Assembly (NCBI RefSeq): GCF_030580865.1
Contig: NZ_JAUQSY010000001.1
Coordinates: forward strand, 372,001-436,000
Length of the DNA stretch: 64,000 bases
From: Hymenobacter aranciens
GTDB taxonomy: Bacteria > Bacteroidota > Bacteroidia > Cytophagales > Hymenobacteraceae
Direction: 5' to 3'
Below the pieces are notes generated by a model. It was not told where the DNA came from. It worked only from the letters and a program-made list of their open reading frames with translations, and searched no databases. Each line of letters starts with the position of its first letter. Within the stretch, counting starts at the first letter, position 1. The position numbers were made by a program, and so were the translations under genes. This document shows, one piece after another, positions 10,201 to 19,200 of the stretch.

Positions 10201-12707
10201 GCAGCACGCTCGGGGCCTCGCGCACCGGCGACCCCAGCGGCACCTGCACCGAGAGCATCGACGCGGCGGGCGGCGTGTTTTACCGCTTCGTGGGCACCGG
10301 CAACCAGGTCAGCATCAACACCTGCGGCACGGGGCCGAAGTACGACGGCAAGCTGTTCGTGTTTACGGGCACCTGCGGCAGCTACCAGTGCGTGGGCGGC
10401 GACGACGACGGCTGCGGCGGCTTCAGCACGGGCGCGGTGGTCACCTTTGCTTCGACGGCGGGCACGAACTACCTGGTGTACGTGGCCGGCTGGAGCGACA
10501 AGGAGGGCGACTTCACCATTGAGGCGGTGTGCACGGTGCCGCCGGTCATCCTGAGCTTCGCGCCGGGCAGCGGACCGGTGGGCACGGCCGTGACCCTGCG
10601 CGGGCAGGGCCTCGCGGGCACTACCGAAGTCACCTTCAACGGCACGGTGGCCCCGGCCTTCACCGTCACGTCCGACTCGACGCTGACCGTGACCGTGCCC
10701 GCCGGCGCCAGCACCGGCCTCGTGCGCCTGAGCACCCCGGTGGGCGCGGCCGTGAGCAGCACGCCTTATACAGTGACGGCCCCCGACCTGACGGTGAGCA
10801 CGCCGCTGCAATTGCCGGGCGGCACGTTTAACCACGTGACCATCCTGAGCGGCGGCAACCTCGACCTGCGCGCCCCCCTGGTGGTGGAGGGCGTGCTGCG
10901 CGTGGCCGATGGCGGACGGCTAAGCCTGGGCTGCCAGCCCATCACCGGCCCCGGCAGCTTCGTGGTCGAAGCCGGCGGCGGCATCATTGGCATCTGCGAC
11001 GCGGCGGGCCTCACCATGGCCGGCAACGCCGGGGCCGTGCGCGTGGCAGGCCTGCGCACCTATAGCGACGACGCCACCTACCACTACGTCACCGATGGCG
11101 TGGCCGACCAGGTCACCGGCCCCGGTTTGCCGGCGCGGGTGCGCCAGCTCATCACCGGCTCCGACGGGCCGCGCATCCTGCTCAGCCAGCCGCTGGCCGT
11201 GCGGCAGGTGCTGCGCCTCGCCTCCGACCTGCACACCAACGGCCACGCCCTGACCCTGCTCTCCGACTCGGCCGGCACGGCCCTGGTGGTGAACACCGGC
11301 GGCGTGCTGCAGGGCGCGGCCACCGTGCAGCGCTGGATAAGACCCAGCGCCAACGCCGGCCCGGGCTACCGCCACTACGCCTCGCCCGTGGGGGGCGCCA
11401 CCGTGGCCAGCCTTGCCACGCCGGGCTTTGTGCCGGTGGTGAATGCGGCGTATAACGCGGCGACGGTGCCGGGCCTCATCACGCCCTTCCCCACGGTGTT
11501 TGGCTACGACGAAAGCCGCCTCGCCACCTCGCCCGCCACTAGCCTGTCGGCCTTTGATAAGGGCTGGACCTCGCCCGCTGCGGTGGGGGAGGGGCTGACC
11601 GTCGGGCGCGGCTACACCGTGCACCTCGCGCCCCCGGCCAAGGTGGCCCTCACCGGCCCGCTGCACAACGGCGACTACACCCTTACGCTGCCACGCAGCG
11701 CCGGGCCGCTGGCCGCCGAGGCGGGCTGGCACCTGCTGGGCAACCCCTACCCGGCGCCCCTCGACTGGAGCCTGGTGGCCCCGGCCGACCGCGCCGGGCT
11801 CGACGCCAGCATCTACGTCTTCGAGAGCAGCGGGCCCTACACGGGCACCTTCCGCAGCTACCTCAACGGCATCGGCGGCGGCTCGCCGCTGGTGGCCTCG
11901 GGGCAGGGCTTCTGGGTGCGGGTGAGCGCGGGGCAACCTGCCGCCAGCCTCACCTTCCGCAACAGCCAGCGCCGTACCACCTTCGCCGACCAGGCTACGT
12001 TCCGCCGCCCGGCGGCCGACCTGCGGCCGCAGCTGCACCTGACGGTGCGCGGCGCGGGCACCCATGACGACACCTTCCTCTACGCCGAGGCCGGGGCCAC
12101 CCTGGCCGCCGAGCCGGCCTTCGATGCCACCAAGCTGCCCAACCCCAGCGGCCTCAACCTGGCCTCGCTGGCCGGCGGGCAGGCGCTGGCTATTCAGGGC
12201 CTGCCGCTGGCGCTGGGGGCCGAAACGGTGATTCCGCTGACGCTGGCCGTGCCGGCGGCGGGCAGCTACACCTTCGAGGTGGCGGGGCTGGCCAACTTCG
12301 GCGCCACGCGGGTGTACCTGCGCGATGCCGCCACCGGCGCGCAGCAGCTGCTGACGCCCGGCGCCACCTACGCCTGCACCGTGCCCCTGGCGGGGGCGGG
12401 CCGCGCCCGCTTTGCGCTGGTGCTGGCCCCGGCGGGCGCGCTGGCCACGGCGGTAAGCCCGGCGGCCGGGGCGGGGCAGGTGTTCCCCAACCCCAGCACG
12501 GGCCGCTTCACGGTGCGGCGGCCAGCGGCGGCCGCGGCGGGCCCCCTGCGGGCCGAGCTGCTCAATGGGCTGGGGCAGGTGGTGCTGACGGCCACCATCG
12601 ACGGTCCGGCGGCCGAGCTCGACGCCCGGCCGCTGGCCCGGGGCGTGTACGTGCTGCGCCTGACGGGCGAGGCGGGCACCCACACGCTGCGCGTGGTGCT
12701 GGAGTAG
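7221..12707 (+). CDS. Secreted M4-family (thermolysin-like) metalloprotease with six IPT/TIG domains and a T9SS sorting domain
   Basis: 1828 aa from ATG 7221 (7224 is a possible alternative). This start puts a signal peptide, MMTPLTSWLNHK.. ending GPALAQ, at the N-terminus; the frame is open further upstream but there overlaps the previous terminator. An FTP-type propeptide (GFSHERFQQYYKGVKVEHG, near 93) precedes the M4 catalytic domain. Zinc motif HEIGH is at 386-390, the third ligand Glu at 410 in NEGFSD (20 residues on, as in thermolysin), and GGVHHNSG carries the transition-state His. IPT/TIG domains span about 569-970 (five) and 1105-1189 (one), with a PPC-like domain between. A beta-strip, a WHLLGNPYPAPLDW tail and a CTD (FPNPSTGRF, about 1754) follow. 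All catalytic residues are present, so an active extracellular peptidase is likely; the long non-catalytic part probably binds polymer or surface. Confidence 0.93.
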   Translation: MMTPLTSWLNHKLALLTVLLLAAGPALAQAPPAARPAPSRAAAELAEDGTPFLIRLPAASQPPAGERQRVLREQLALGAGEELRLLRHETDPLGFSHERFQQYYKGVKVEHGQFSTHERNGRIELLSGELKRPAAGLRVRPALSEAVALQRALAIVGARRYKWQDAAEEAGLRARTGNPRASYQPKGELVLVGDFRQPAAGRALRLAWKFDVYAQAPISRDLLYVDAASGELLLRDAIIKHLDAPGTLATKYLGTRTSTTEAFAGGYRLRETTRGKGVTTLNAKRSTNLAAAVDFVDQDNNWTAAEYDNAAMDNVAFDAHIGAQATQDYWVTQHGRDSYDDKGTVLLSYVHYDANLANAMWDGAEMLYGDGGGIFRPLTAVDICGHEIGHAVCGATAGLIYSNESGALNEGFSDIWGACVEHHLDPTKQTWKIGEDISFGGGALRTMSNPNAESNPDTYLGTHWYTGPGDNGGVHHNSGVLNFWFYLLSQGGSGSNDFGTAYAVPGIGITKAAHVAYRAERLYLGPSSNYAAASKATLQAALDLFGFGSGEVAAVAQAWRAVGLGQAAPTIGGLAPGSGAVGTVVLITGTNLSSATQVTFNGVPAAAGTLVSATQLSVVVQAGATTGPVTVTTPGGAASSPGVFTVTGTGPAPTISSYAPAAGQRTGATVVITGTNLAATSAVTIGGVGASFVINSPTQLTLTVPATAPGGPLRVLTPGGAAAAPFAVLPYLSGFAPASGAVGAVVTLAGTSLANVLSVKFGAQYATFTNNTATSLTATVPVGAVTAPITVRTAVATATSLTDFVVNPSLTISSFAPAGGAVGARVTVRGAGFTGATAFTFNGVAAAFTVASDTEIWATVPAGASTGRLRVTAPLGPGTSGSDFVVFVPGAPLISSFVPAYGTVGRVVTLTGSNFTGSTEVRFNGVPAVSFSVASGSSLTATVPAGASTGPISVRNAAGTGQSLTDFRVVPVPPNDLCTAPNLPVLACGVPLDGSTLGASRTGDPSGTCTESIDAAGGVFYRFVGTGNQVSINTCGTGPKYDGKLFVFTGTCGSYQCVGGDDDGCGGFSTGAVVTFASTAGTNYLVYVAGWSDKEGDFTIEAVCTVPPVILSFAPGSGPVGTAVTLRGQGLAGTTEVTFNGTVAPAFTVTSDSTLTVTVPAGASTGLVRLSTPVGAAVSSTPYTVTAPDLTVSTPLQLPGGTFNHVTILSGGNLDLRAPLVVEGVLRVADGGRLSLGCQPITGPGSFVVEAGGGIIGICDAAGLTMAGNAGAVRVAGLRTYSDDATYHYVTDGVADQVTGPGLPARVRQLITGSDGPRILLSQPLAVRQVLRLASDLHTNGHALTLLSDSAGTALVVNTGGVLQGAATVQRWIRPSANAGPGYRHYASPVGGATVASLATPGFVPVVNAAYNAATVPGLITPFPTVFGYDESRLATSPATSLSAFDKGWTSPAAVGEGLTVGRGYTVHLAPPAKVALTGPLHNGDYTLTLPRSAGPLAAEAGWHLLGNPYPAPLDWSLVAPADRAGLDASIYVFESSGPYTGTFRSYLNGIGGGSPLVASGQGFWVRVSAGQPAASLTFRNSQRRTTFADQATFRRPAADLRPQLHLTVRGAGTHDDTFLYAEAGATLAAEPAFDATKLPNPSGLNLASLAGGQALAIQGLPLALGAETVIPLTLAVPAAGSYTFEVAGLANFGATRVYLRDAATGAQQLLTPGATYACTVPLAGAGRARFALVLAPAGALATAVSPAAGAGQVFPNPSTGRFTVRRPAAAAAGPLRAELLNGLGQVVLTATIDGPAAELDARPLARGVYVLRLTGEAGTHTLRVVLE

Positions 12708-12708
12708 C

Positions 12709-12757
12709 GCCCCCCGGCCGCGAACTCCCTTGGGATTCGCGGCCGGGGGCCTCTTTG
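12709..12757 (+). terminator. Intrinsic terminator after the M4 peptidase gene
   Basis: A 15-bp perfect stem (12709-12723/12724 with 12736-12750, arms GCCCCCGGCCGCGAA and its complement) is followed by CTCTTTGG. The U-tract is short but the stem is very GC-rich and begins right after the stop codon. Confidence 0.8.
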
Positions 12758-12803
12758 GCTTCGGCTGCTGCCCGGGGCTGGCGTCCCGGCGCCCGGGGCC
12801 GCG

Positions 12804-12811
12804 TATCTTTG
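12804..12811 (+). promoter_or_regulatory. Bacteroidota-type -7 box (TATCTTTG)
   Basis: Exact TAnnTTTG match 41 bases before the ATG at 12852. The spacing resembles that of the box ahead of the M4 gene. No good -33 element was found. Confidence 0.6.
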
Positions 12812-12851
12812 CGGAATGCCCTGAGTCAGGGTGTTAGCAAAAGCGACGATA

Positions 12852-14543
12852 ATGACGACTCTTTACGAATGGAAGCGCCCGGTGCTGGCGGCCATGCTGG
12901 GGCTGGGCCCCACACTGGCCCTGGCCCAGGGAATGGCCATAACCAGCATGGCGCCCGCGCCCAATACTCCGGCCATGCCCCCCACCAGTAGCCTCACCAT
13001 TGGCCTGACGCAGGCGCCCACGGCGGCCTCGGCTTCGGAGCTGCGGGTGTATAGCGCACAACGGGGCGGGCAGCGGGCCCGGGGCGCCACGCCGGCCGTG
13101 GTGAGCGGCAATACCCTGGTCTTTACGCCCACGGCCTACCCCTACGTGGCTGGCGAAACGGTGCGCTATACCGTTACGCGGGCCGTGGCCGGCGCGGGCG
13201 GCTCGCTGCCAGCCCCGCTGGTGGCGCAGTTTACGGTGGCCACGGGCGGCCCGGGGCGCGGGCGCTTCGTGGCGGCCAGCGGGCCGCTGGCCGGCGGCAT
13301 CACGGGGCTGAACCCGGTGGTGGGCGACCTCGACAACGACGGCGACCAGGACGTGGTGATTGGGCATTCGAACCGCAGCCAGGTGACCGTGCTGCGCAAC
13401 GACGGCACCGGCACCTTCGTGGCCGACCCCGACCTGCCCCTGGGCAGCTCGTACCAGCACCTGGCCCTGGCCGACGTGGACCAGGACGGCGACCTCGACC
13501 TGCTGACCACCGGCAGCGGCAACGGGGTAGCCGTGCGCGTGAACAACGGCACGGGCACCTTCACGGGCTCCCAACTGGTGACGGTGGGGGCGGGCGTGAC
13601 GTTTGTGGCCGTGGGCGACGTGGACGGCGACGGCGCCCTCGACATGGTGACGGCCAATGCCAACGCGTTTCCGGCCCCCGGCTCGGTGAGCGTGCGCTTC
13701 AACGACCGGGCGGGCAACTTCAGCGGCCGCTACGACCTGCCCATCGGCACCGGCGCGCAGAGCGTGGCCCTGGGCGACGTGGACCGCGACGGCGACCTCG
13801 ACATTGCCGTGCCCGACCCCATGGCCCGCACCGTGATTGTGTTCTTCAACAACGGCTTCGGCGTGTTCCCCACCAGCACCACGGTGCCCGTGGGGCCCTA
13901 CCCGGTGAGCGTGGCCCTGGCCGACCTCGACGGCGACCTCGACCTCGACCTGGCCGTGCTCAACGACAACAACTCCAGCGTGAGCGTGCGCCTCAACAAC
14001 GGCGTGGGCACCTTCAGCGGCACCCTGGACGTGGGGGCGGGCGGCGGCGTGCGCCTGGCCGTGGGCGACGTGGATGCCGACGGCGACCTCGACCTGCTGG
14101 CGCAGTCGCCCTACGTGCCCGGCATGATAGGCCTGTCGCTGAACAACGGCGACGCCACCTTCGCCTGGGGCGGGATGGTGACCGTGGGCGACGGCCCCCA
14201 GGGCCTGGCCCTGGCCGACGTGGACAACGACGGCGACCTCGACCTGCTGACGCCCGGCCGCGCCGGCCTGAGCGTGGGCCTGAACTCGGCCCCGCTGCCC
14301 ACCGCCCCCGGCACCGCCCCGGCGGCCCTGCGCCTGGCTCCCAACCCCGCCAGCGGGGCCGCCACACTCAGCGGAGCGGCCCCGCTGGCGGCCGTGCAGG
14401 TGCTCGATGCCCTGGGCCGCCCGGTGCTGGCCACCCGCACCGATGCCAGCGGCACGGCGCTGCTGGCGCTGCCGGCCGGGCTGGCGCCGGGCCTCTACGT
14501 GGTGCGCTGCGCCGGGCAGGTGCGCCGGCTGGTGCGCGAGTAG
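12852..14543 (+). CDS. Secreted FG-GAP/VCBS-repeat (beta-propeller) protein with T9SS sorting domain
   Basis: 563 aa. The ATG at 12852 is chosen because [17 protein letters not shown].. ALAQ then forms a compact signal peptide; an in-frame start 21 bases earlier would only add MLAKATI. After an Ig-like (Big-type) domain (about 27-135) come seven repeats with D-x-D-x-D-G-D-x-D cores, such as [20 protein letters not shown] and [10 protein letters not shown]. These are the calcium-binding loops of FG-GAP/VCBS propeller blades. The C-terminus [14 protein letters not shown].. to RRLVRE is a T9SS sorting domain. Seven blades fit one closed integrin-like propeller. Extracellular ligand or cell-surface binding is inferred; no enzyme motif is visible. 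Confidence 0.88.
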   Translation: MTTLYEWKRPVLAAMLGLGPTLALAQGMAITSMAPAPNTPAMPPTSSLTIGLTQAPTAASASELRVYSAQRGGQRARGATPAVVSGNTLVFTPTAYPYVAGETVRYTVTRAVAGAGGSLPAPLVAQFTVATGGPGRGRFVAASGPLAGGITGLNPVVGDLDNDGDQDVVIGHSNRSQVTVLRNDGTGTFVADPDLPLGSSYQHLALADVDQDGDLDLLTTGSGNGVAVRVNNGTGTFTGSQLVTVGAGVTFVAVGDVDGDGALDMVTANANAFPAPGSVSVRFNDRAGNFSGRYDLPIGTGAQSVALGDVDRDGDLDIAVPDPMARTVIVFFNNGFGVFPTSTTVPVGPYPVSVALADLDGDLDLDLAVLNDNNSSVSVRLNNGVGTFSGTLDVGAGGGVRLAVGDVDADGDLDLLAQSPYVPGMIGLSLNNGDATFAWGGMVTVGDGPQGLALADVDNDGDLDLLTPGRAGLSVGLNSAPLPTAPGTAPAALRLAPNPASGAATLSGAAPLAAVQVLDALGRPVLATRTDASGTALLALPAGLAPGLYVVRCAGQVRRLVRE

Positions 14544-14565
14544 GCGGCGGCCCCCCGCCCCGATG

Positions 14566-14601
14566 GCCCGGCTCCCGCCTTGGTGGGGGCCGGGCTTTTT
14601 G
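14566..14601 (+). terminator. Intrinsic terminator after the FG-GAP gene
   Basis: GCCCGGCTCCCGCC pairs with GGTGGGGGCCGGGC (two wobbles or mismatches) and TTTTTG follows. It lies 22 bases after the TAG. Confidence 0.85.
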
Positions 14602-14720
14602 TTGGCCCCGCGCCGGGTGGCCGGGCCGGCGCATCCGTGCCAGCACCGATGCCACCCCCGTAAAAATACCTGTTTAGCAAATCGGGTGTTTTTACGCTAC
14701 CGCCGCTCAAAACGGCATTT

Positions 14721-14728
14721 TACTTTTG
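14721..14728 (+). promoter_or_regulatory. Isolated -7-like box (TACTTTTG) ahead of a repeat array
   Basis: Exact TAnnTTTG match with an AT-richer upstream stretch (TGTTTTTAC at about 14688). No gene starts nearby: the next credible start is 15279, so a transcript from here would carry a leader of about 550 nt containing the 21-bp array. The match may be chance. Confidence 0.3.
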
Positions 14729-14890
14729 TTGTGCTGCCCCGGGTGGGGTGGTATCGGCCTCACGGGGCCGGTGTTAGCTCCCATTGGCGGTATGCACAGC
14801 GTAGGTAGTTCGGTAAGCAGTGGCCCTGGCGCGGGGCGGGGTGGGCCGCGGCCGCGGCTCCGTGGCCGTGGTTGCCGGGGCGGTGATGTG

Positions 14891-15142
14891 GTCGCTGGCA
14901 GCGGCGGCAAGGTCGCTGGAAGCGGCTTCGGGGTCGCTAGAAGCGGTTTCGGGGTCGCTGGAAGCGGCTGCAAGGTCGCTGGACACGGCTTCGAGGTCGC
15001 TGGAAGCGGCTTCGGGGTCGCTGGAAGCGGCTTCGAGGTCGCTGGAAGCGGCTTCGGGGTCGCTGGAAGCGGCTTCAAGGTCGCTGGAAACGGCTTCGGG
15101 GTCGCTTGAAGCGGCTTCAAGGTCGCTGGAAGCGGCTTGCCG
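14891..15142. repeat. 21-bp tandem repeat array, 12 units
   Basis: Twelve consecutive units of exactly 21 bp with no indels; consensus GTCGCTGGAAGCGGCTTCGG plus a final G. Units start every 21 bases from 14891 to 15122; the first and last are the most diverged. Each unit contains the small palindrome GAAGCGGCTTC. Because 21 is a multiple of 3 and no unit makes a stop, several frames stay open. In the plus frame that runs into the downstream gene, the array encodes heptads of the SLEAASG/SLEAASR type. There are no spacers, so it is not a CRISPR array. Confidence 0.9.
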
Positions 15143-15278
15143 GGCGCCCCGAGCTCTCACCGGGGCTACCAAAAAGCCGTGGCGCGGCGCCGGGGCGCGG
15201 TATGGTGGCGAAGAAACCGGGTGCCTCACGACTGTATTGTCTTCTCTCTCATGGTTTCTTCTTTTCATTCATCATCTC

Positions 15279-15899
15279 ATGGCAGACCGTCTTCTTCTTA
15301 CGTTTTTCGAGAACGTTCCCAAACCCCGCATCGGCCCCCTGGCCCAAAACTGCATCGATACCCTCATTACCAGTCCCTTTTTGCCCAACCGCGAGGCGCT
15401 GATGATGGAGGTGAAAGAGAGGCTCAGCATCTACCTGCCGCTGGCGGCCCTCACGCGGCGCACCGAAGTGCAGACCATTCAGTTCAACAACGCCCGGCAG
15501 GCCCTGAACAACAGCCTGACGGCCGTGGCCAAGTACGCCAACGACCTGGTGCCCGACAACGAGGAGGCCCTGCTGAGCACGGGCCTGCCGCTGGCCAAGC
15601 TGCCCGAAAAGCACACCACCCTGCTGCCGCCGGCCGAGTTTAGCCTGCACGATGGCACGGCCCCCGACACCCTTTGCGCCAAAGTGAAGCGCACGAAGCA
15701 CTCGGCGGCCACCGAAATCCGCTACACCGACGACCCCAGCCTGCCCTGGTACCTGTGGCTGGCCGTCACCACCACCCGCGCCAAGGCCACGCTGCGCGGC
15801 TTCAGGAAGAAAACCGAGGTGTTTATGATGTGCCGCGCCGTGGGCGGCGACACCGACGACCAGCCGTTCTCGGCCGTGGTCAGCCGGGTGGTGCAGTAG
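15279..15899 (+). CDS. Hypothetical protein, about 206 aa
   Basis: I do not recognise the family. The ATG at 15279 (MADRLLLTFFENVPKP) is chosen because upstream of it the same open frame runs through low-complexity repeat-derived heptads. The protein is soluble-looking, with no signal peptide, membrane segment or sorting domain. It begins with a helical region rich in Leu, Asn and Arg (about 1-95). Lys/Arg-rich, beta-like stretches follow (KVKRTKHSAATEIRY, TTTRAKATLRGFRKK). Codon use and base composition match a real gene of this genome. The in-frame 21-bp repeats upstream leave open a longer product starting at 14820, which I consider less likely. No functional inference is justified. Confidence 0.6.
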   Translation: MADRLLLTFFENVPKPRIGPLAQNCIDTLITSPFLPNREALMMEVKERLSIYLPLAALTRRTEVQTIQFNNARQALNNSLTAVAKYANDLVPDNEEALLSTGLPLAKLPEKHTTLLPPAEFSLHDGTAPDTLCAKVKRTKHSAATEIRYTDDPSLPWYLWLAVTTTRAKATLRGFRKKTEVFMMCRAVGGDTDDQPFSAVVSRVVQ

Positions 15900-16202
15900 G
15901 GGCGGGGCGGCGGAGCGGGGCCGCCGCGCCCCGCCGCCTGGCCCCGGGTGGTGGGCGGCGCGGCCCCGCCCCGTGCCAAAATCAAGAGCCTCCGGTGCAA
16001 ACCGGGGGCTTTTGTTGTGAACTATCCAGCCGGTAGTAAAAAATCAAAGCGAAATCACGCAAAAACGACCGGCTTAGTAGCAATAATCCCAATAACCTCT
16101 TACCTTGTGCCCGCCGTCGAGGTAGCAGCGCCAGTTACACCTGGTTAGGAGCACCCTGAGCGGACATTTTCCCACCATATTCCTTTTTCAGCAACTCTTT
16201 TT
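15900..16202. other. Intergenic region with terminator and upstream region of the 16203 gene
   Basis: A very GC-rich segment (15900-15970), itself able to fold, comes first. The terminator hairpin at 15987-16013 follows, then an AT-richer leader for the 16203 gene. The sequence TACCTTGT near 16101 resembles a -7 box but mismatches the consensus, so no promoter is claimed. Confidence 0.4.
15987..16013 (+). terminator. Intrinsic terminator of the hypothetical gene
   Basis: AGCCTCCGGT and ACCGGGGGCT form a 10-bp stem with one wobble and a GCAA tetraloop, followed by TTTG. The stem resembles the terminators at 30771 and 54782, which have the same AGCC..CCGGT design. Confidence 0.75.
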
Positions 16203-19200
16203 ATGAAAAGACTCTTACCCTTCGGGAACACCAGCCAGCTGCCTGCGGGCAGCGGTTCCCGCCCCTCCGCCCTGGGCGGCAGCCAGCGCTGGTTGCTGGC
16301 CGCCGCCGCGAGCCTGCTGGGGCTGGGCGCGGCCCAGGCCCAGACGCTGAACTTCCGCTCGAACAACGTGCAGAACGTAGCCGGCACCTACACCGACCTG
16401 GGCGCGAGCGGCACGGCCATCACGATGGCCAGCAGCGACGACGCCAACTCCAGCGCGCAGAACATCGGCTTTGTGTTTAATTACAACGGCACGGCCTTCA
16501 GCCAGTTTGTGATGAGCACCAACGGCCTGGTGCGCCTGGGCGCCACGGCCCCGTCGTCGGCGGCCCTGTACCCCACCTACGCGCAGGATGCCCTCACGGG
16601 CAGCCCCGTGACCAGCGCCACCGACACCAACCTGCTGCTGCCCTTCAACGTGGACCTGGAGGCCGGCACCGGCACGCCCGCGTATAGCGTGCTCACCACC
16701 GGTACCTCGCCCAACCAGGTGTGCACCATTCAGTGGAAGAACGTGTCGGACAAGGCCAAGTCCGCTTCTTCCACGGTGGCGACGGCTATTCCGAAACTCT
16801 ACAGCAACATGAGCTTCCAGGTGAAGCTCTACGAAGGCACCAACAACGTGGAGTTTGTGTACGACGCGCCCACGCTCAACACCACCAACGCCAACTTCAA
16901 GGCGGCCGTGGTGGGCATCAAGGGCTCGGGCAGTGCCGTCAACCAGGTAATCCTGGGCACCAAGGGCTCGACGCAGCCCGCTTCGGCCACCACCTTCCTC
17001 AACGCCAACTACACCGGCAACGGCTTCAACTTCCGCAACAACAACGGGGCGGCGCTCATCGATGCCGGCCGCACGTTCCGCTTCCAGGCCGCGCAGGCGG
17101 TGGATGCGGCGGTGCTGGCCATTTACAACAAGGGCAAGCTGCCCATCGGGCCGGCCACGCCCGATACCATCCGGGCCTACATCCAGAACCAGGGCACGAG
17201 CCAGTTCTCGGGCCAGCAAATCACGCTTACGGTGCGCGATGCCAGCAACGCCACGGTATTCACCACCACCCGCACGGTGGCGGCCTACCTGGCCGGCGCA
17301 GGCGGCGTGGTCACGTTTGCGCCCTGGACGCCCACGGCCGCCGGCACCTACACGGCTACCGTGACCGTGCCCGCCGACGGCATCGCCGGCAACAACAGCC
17401 TGGTGGAAACCATCGAGGCCAACGCTACCGGCCTGTTTGGCTACGTGCCCTCCACGGTGAACACGGCCACGCTGGCCAGCATCGGCAATCCGACCGTTCC
17501 TGTCACGTTCGCCTCCCGCTTCGTGACCAATACTGCCCGCACCGTCACCGGGGTCAACATGTATGTGACGGCCGCCGGCACCGTAACGGCGCAGCTGTTT
17601 GACGCGGCCGGCAACGTGCTGGCCAGCTCGGCGGCTACGGCGTCGGCCGTGGGCTACCGCACGTTCACCTTCCCCACGCCGGTGGTTATCGGCGCGGGCT
17701 ACTTCCTGGTGGGCGGCCTCATCACGGCCAACACGCGCATCGGCTTCATGCCCGAAACGCCCACCCGCACCAATACCTTCTATCAAATCACGGCCGGCCC
17801 GGTGCTGAACGACCTGTCGGCAAATGGCTTTGGCCGCGCCTACATTGAGGCCCAGACCAGCGCGCCGCCCGCCTGCGCCCCGCCCACCGGGCTGACCGTG
17901 GGCAGCGTCACGAACACCGGCGCCACGCTGAGCTTCAGCAACTCGGGCTCGGCCACCAGCTACACCGTTACCTACACGCCCACCGGCGGCACCGCCACCA
18001 CCCTGAACCCCAACCCCACCGGCACGCCCGTGGTGCTGAGCGGCCTCACGCCGGGCACTGCCTACACCGTATCGGTGACGTCGAACTGCTCGGGCAGCAC
18101 CACCAGCACCTCGGTCACGGGCAGCTTCACCACGCTCTTCAGCAACGAAGCCGCCCTCGATGTGCTGTACACCCAGGGCCAGCTGCCCATTCCCTTCGGC
18201 GCGCCCCACGTGGTGCGGGCCGTGGTGCGCAACGCCGGCCAGAACACCCTCACCAACTTCCCAGTGACGCTGACCGTGAGCGGGGCCAACACCTTCAGCA
18301 ACGTGCAGACCATTGCCTCGCTGGCGCCCGGCGCCAGCGCCACCGTCACGTTTGCGGGCTACACGCCCACGGCTACCGGCACCAACACCGTGGCCGTGAC
18401 CATCAGCGACGATAACCCGGCCAACAACACCCGCAGCCAGCCCCAGGTGGTGAGCAGCACCACCTTCGGCTACGCCACCACGGGCGCCGGCATTGCGAGC
18501 AGCGTGGGCTACAACGCCGGCACCGGCCTGCTGCTGAACCGCTACACCACTTCCGCGCCGCGCGTGGTGACCGCCGTGAACGTGTTCCTGGCCACGGCCG
18601 CCGCCACCGCCGGCAAAACCGTGCGCGCCGTGGTAGTGGATGCCAGCGGCACCATCATCGGCTCGTCGGCCGACTACGTGATTCTGGCCGCCGACCTGGG
18701 CACGCTGAAAAGCTTCACCATTCCGGGCACGGTGATAGTGCCGGCCGGCGCCTTCTTCGTGGGCCTGGGCCAAACCACCCTCACGGGCTCGGGCTACTTC
18801 CCGGTGGGCACGCAGGACGAGCTGCCCACCCGGAGCGGCGCCTACTACACCGCCCCGCTGGCTGGTGGCAGTGCCCCCGGCGATGCCGCTTCCTCTAACC
18901 TGGGCCGCTTCTACATCGAGGCCGTGACGGCCGACCTGCCCGCCTGCGGCCCCGTAACCAACCTGGCCACGAGCAGCGTAACCGGCACCAGCGCCAACGT
19001 GACCTTCACGCCGGGCAATGCCAACACCAGCTACACCCTCACCTACACGCCCGCCGGCGGCAGCGCCCTCACGGCCACCGGCACGGCTTCGCCCATCAGC
19101 CTCACGGGCCTCACGCCCGGCACCACCTACAGCCTGTCGCTGGTGGCCAGCTGCTCGGGCTCGCCCACCACGGCCGTCACCGGCACGCTCTACACCGTGC

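Larger units (their letters stand above)
14602..15278. other. Long intergenic region around the 21-bp array
   Basis: About 680 bases lie between the terminator at 14566-14601 and the next credible start at 15279. They contain the isolated -7-like box, a GC-rich stretch (14815-14890), the 12-unit 21-bp array and a pyrimidine-rich segment (15235-15278). I see no independent gene. Open frames across the array are explained by its 3n period. Confidence 0.5.

Noticed and set aside
14891..15142. Possible CRISPR array.
   Set aside because: Units abut with no spacers, vary at several positions, and no cas gene is nearby. The same applies to 23823-24170.
14820..15278. Longer version of the hypothetical protein starting at 14820.
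   Set aside because: The extension is repeat-derived and starts in a GC-rich stretch with no ribosome-binding context. Kept as a finding to test, not as the annotation.
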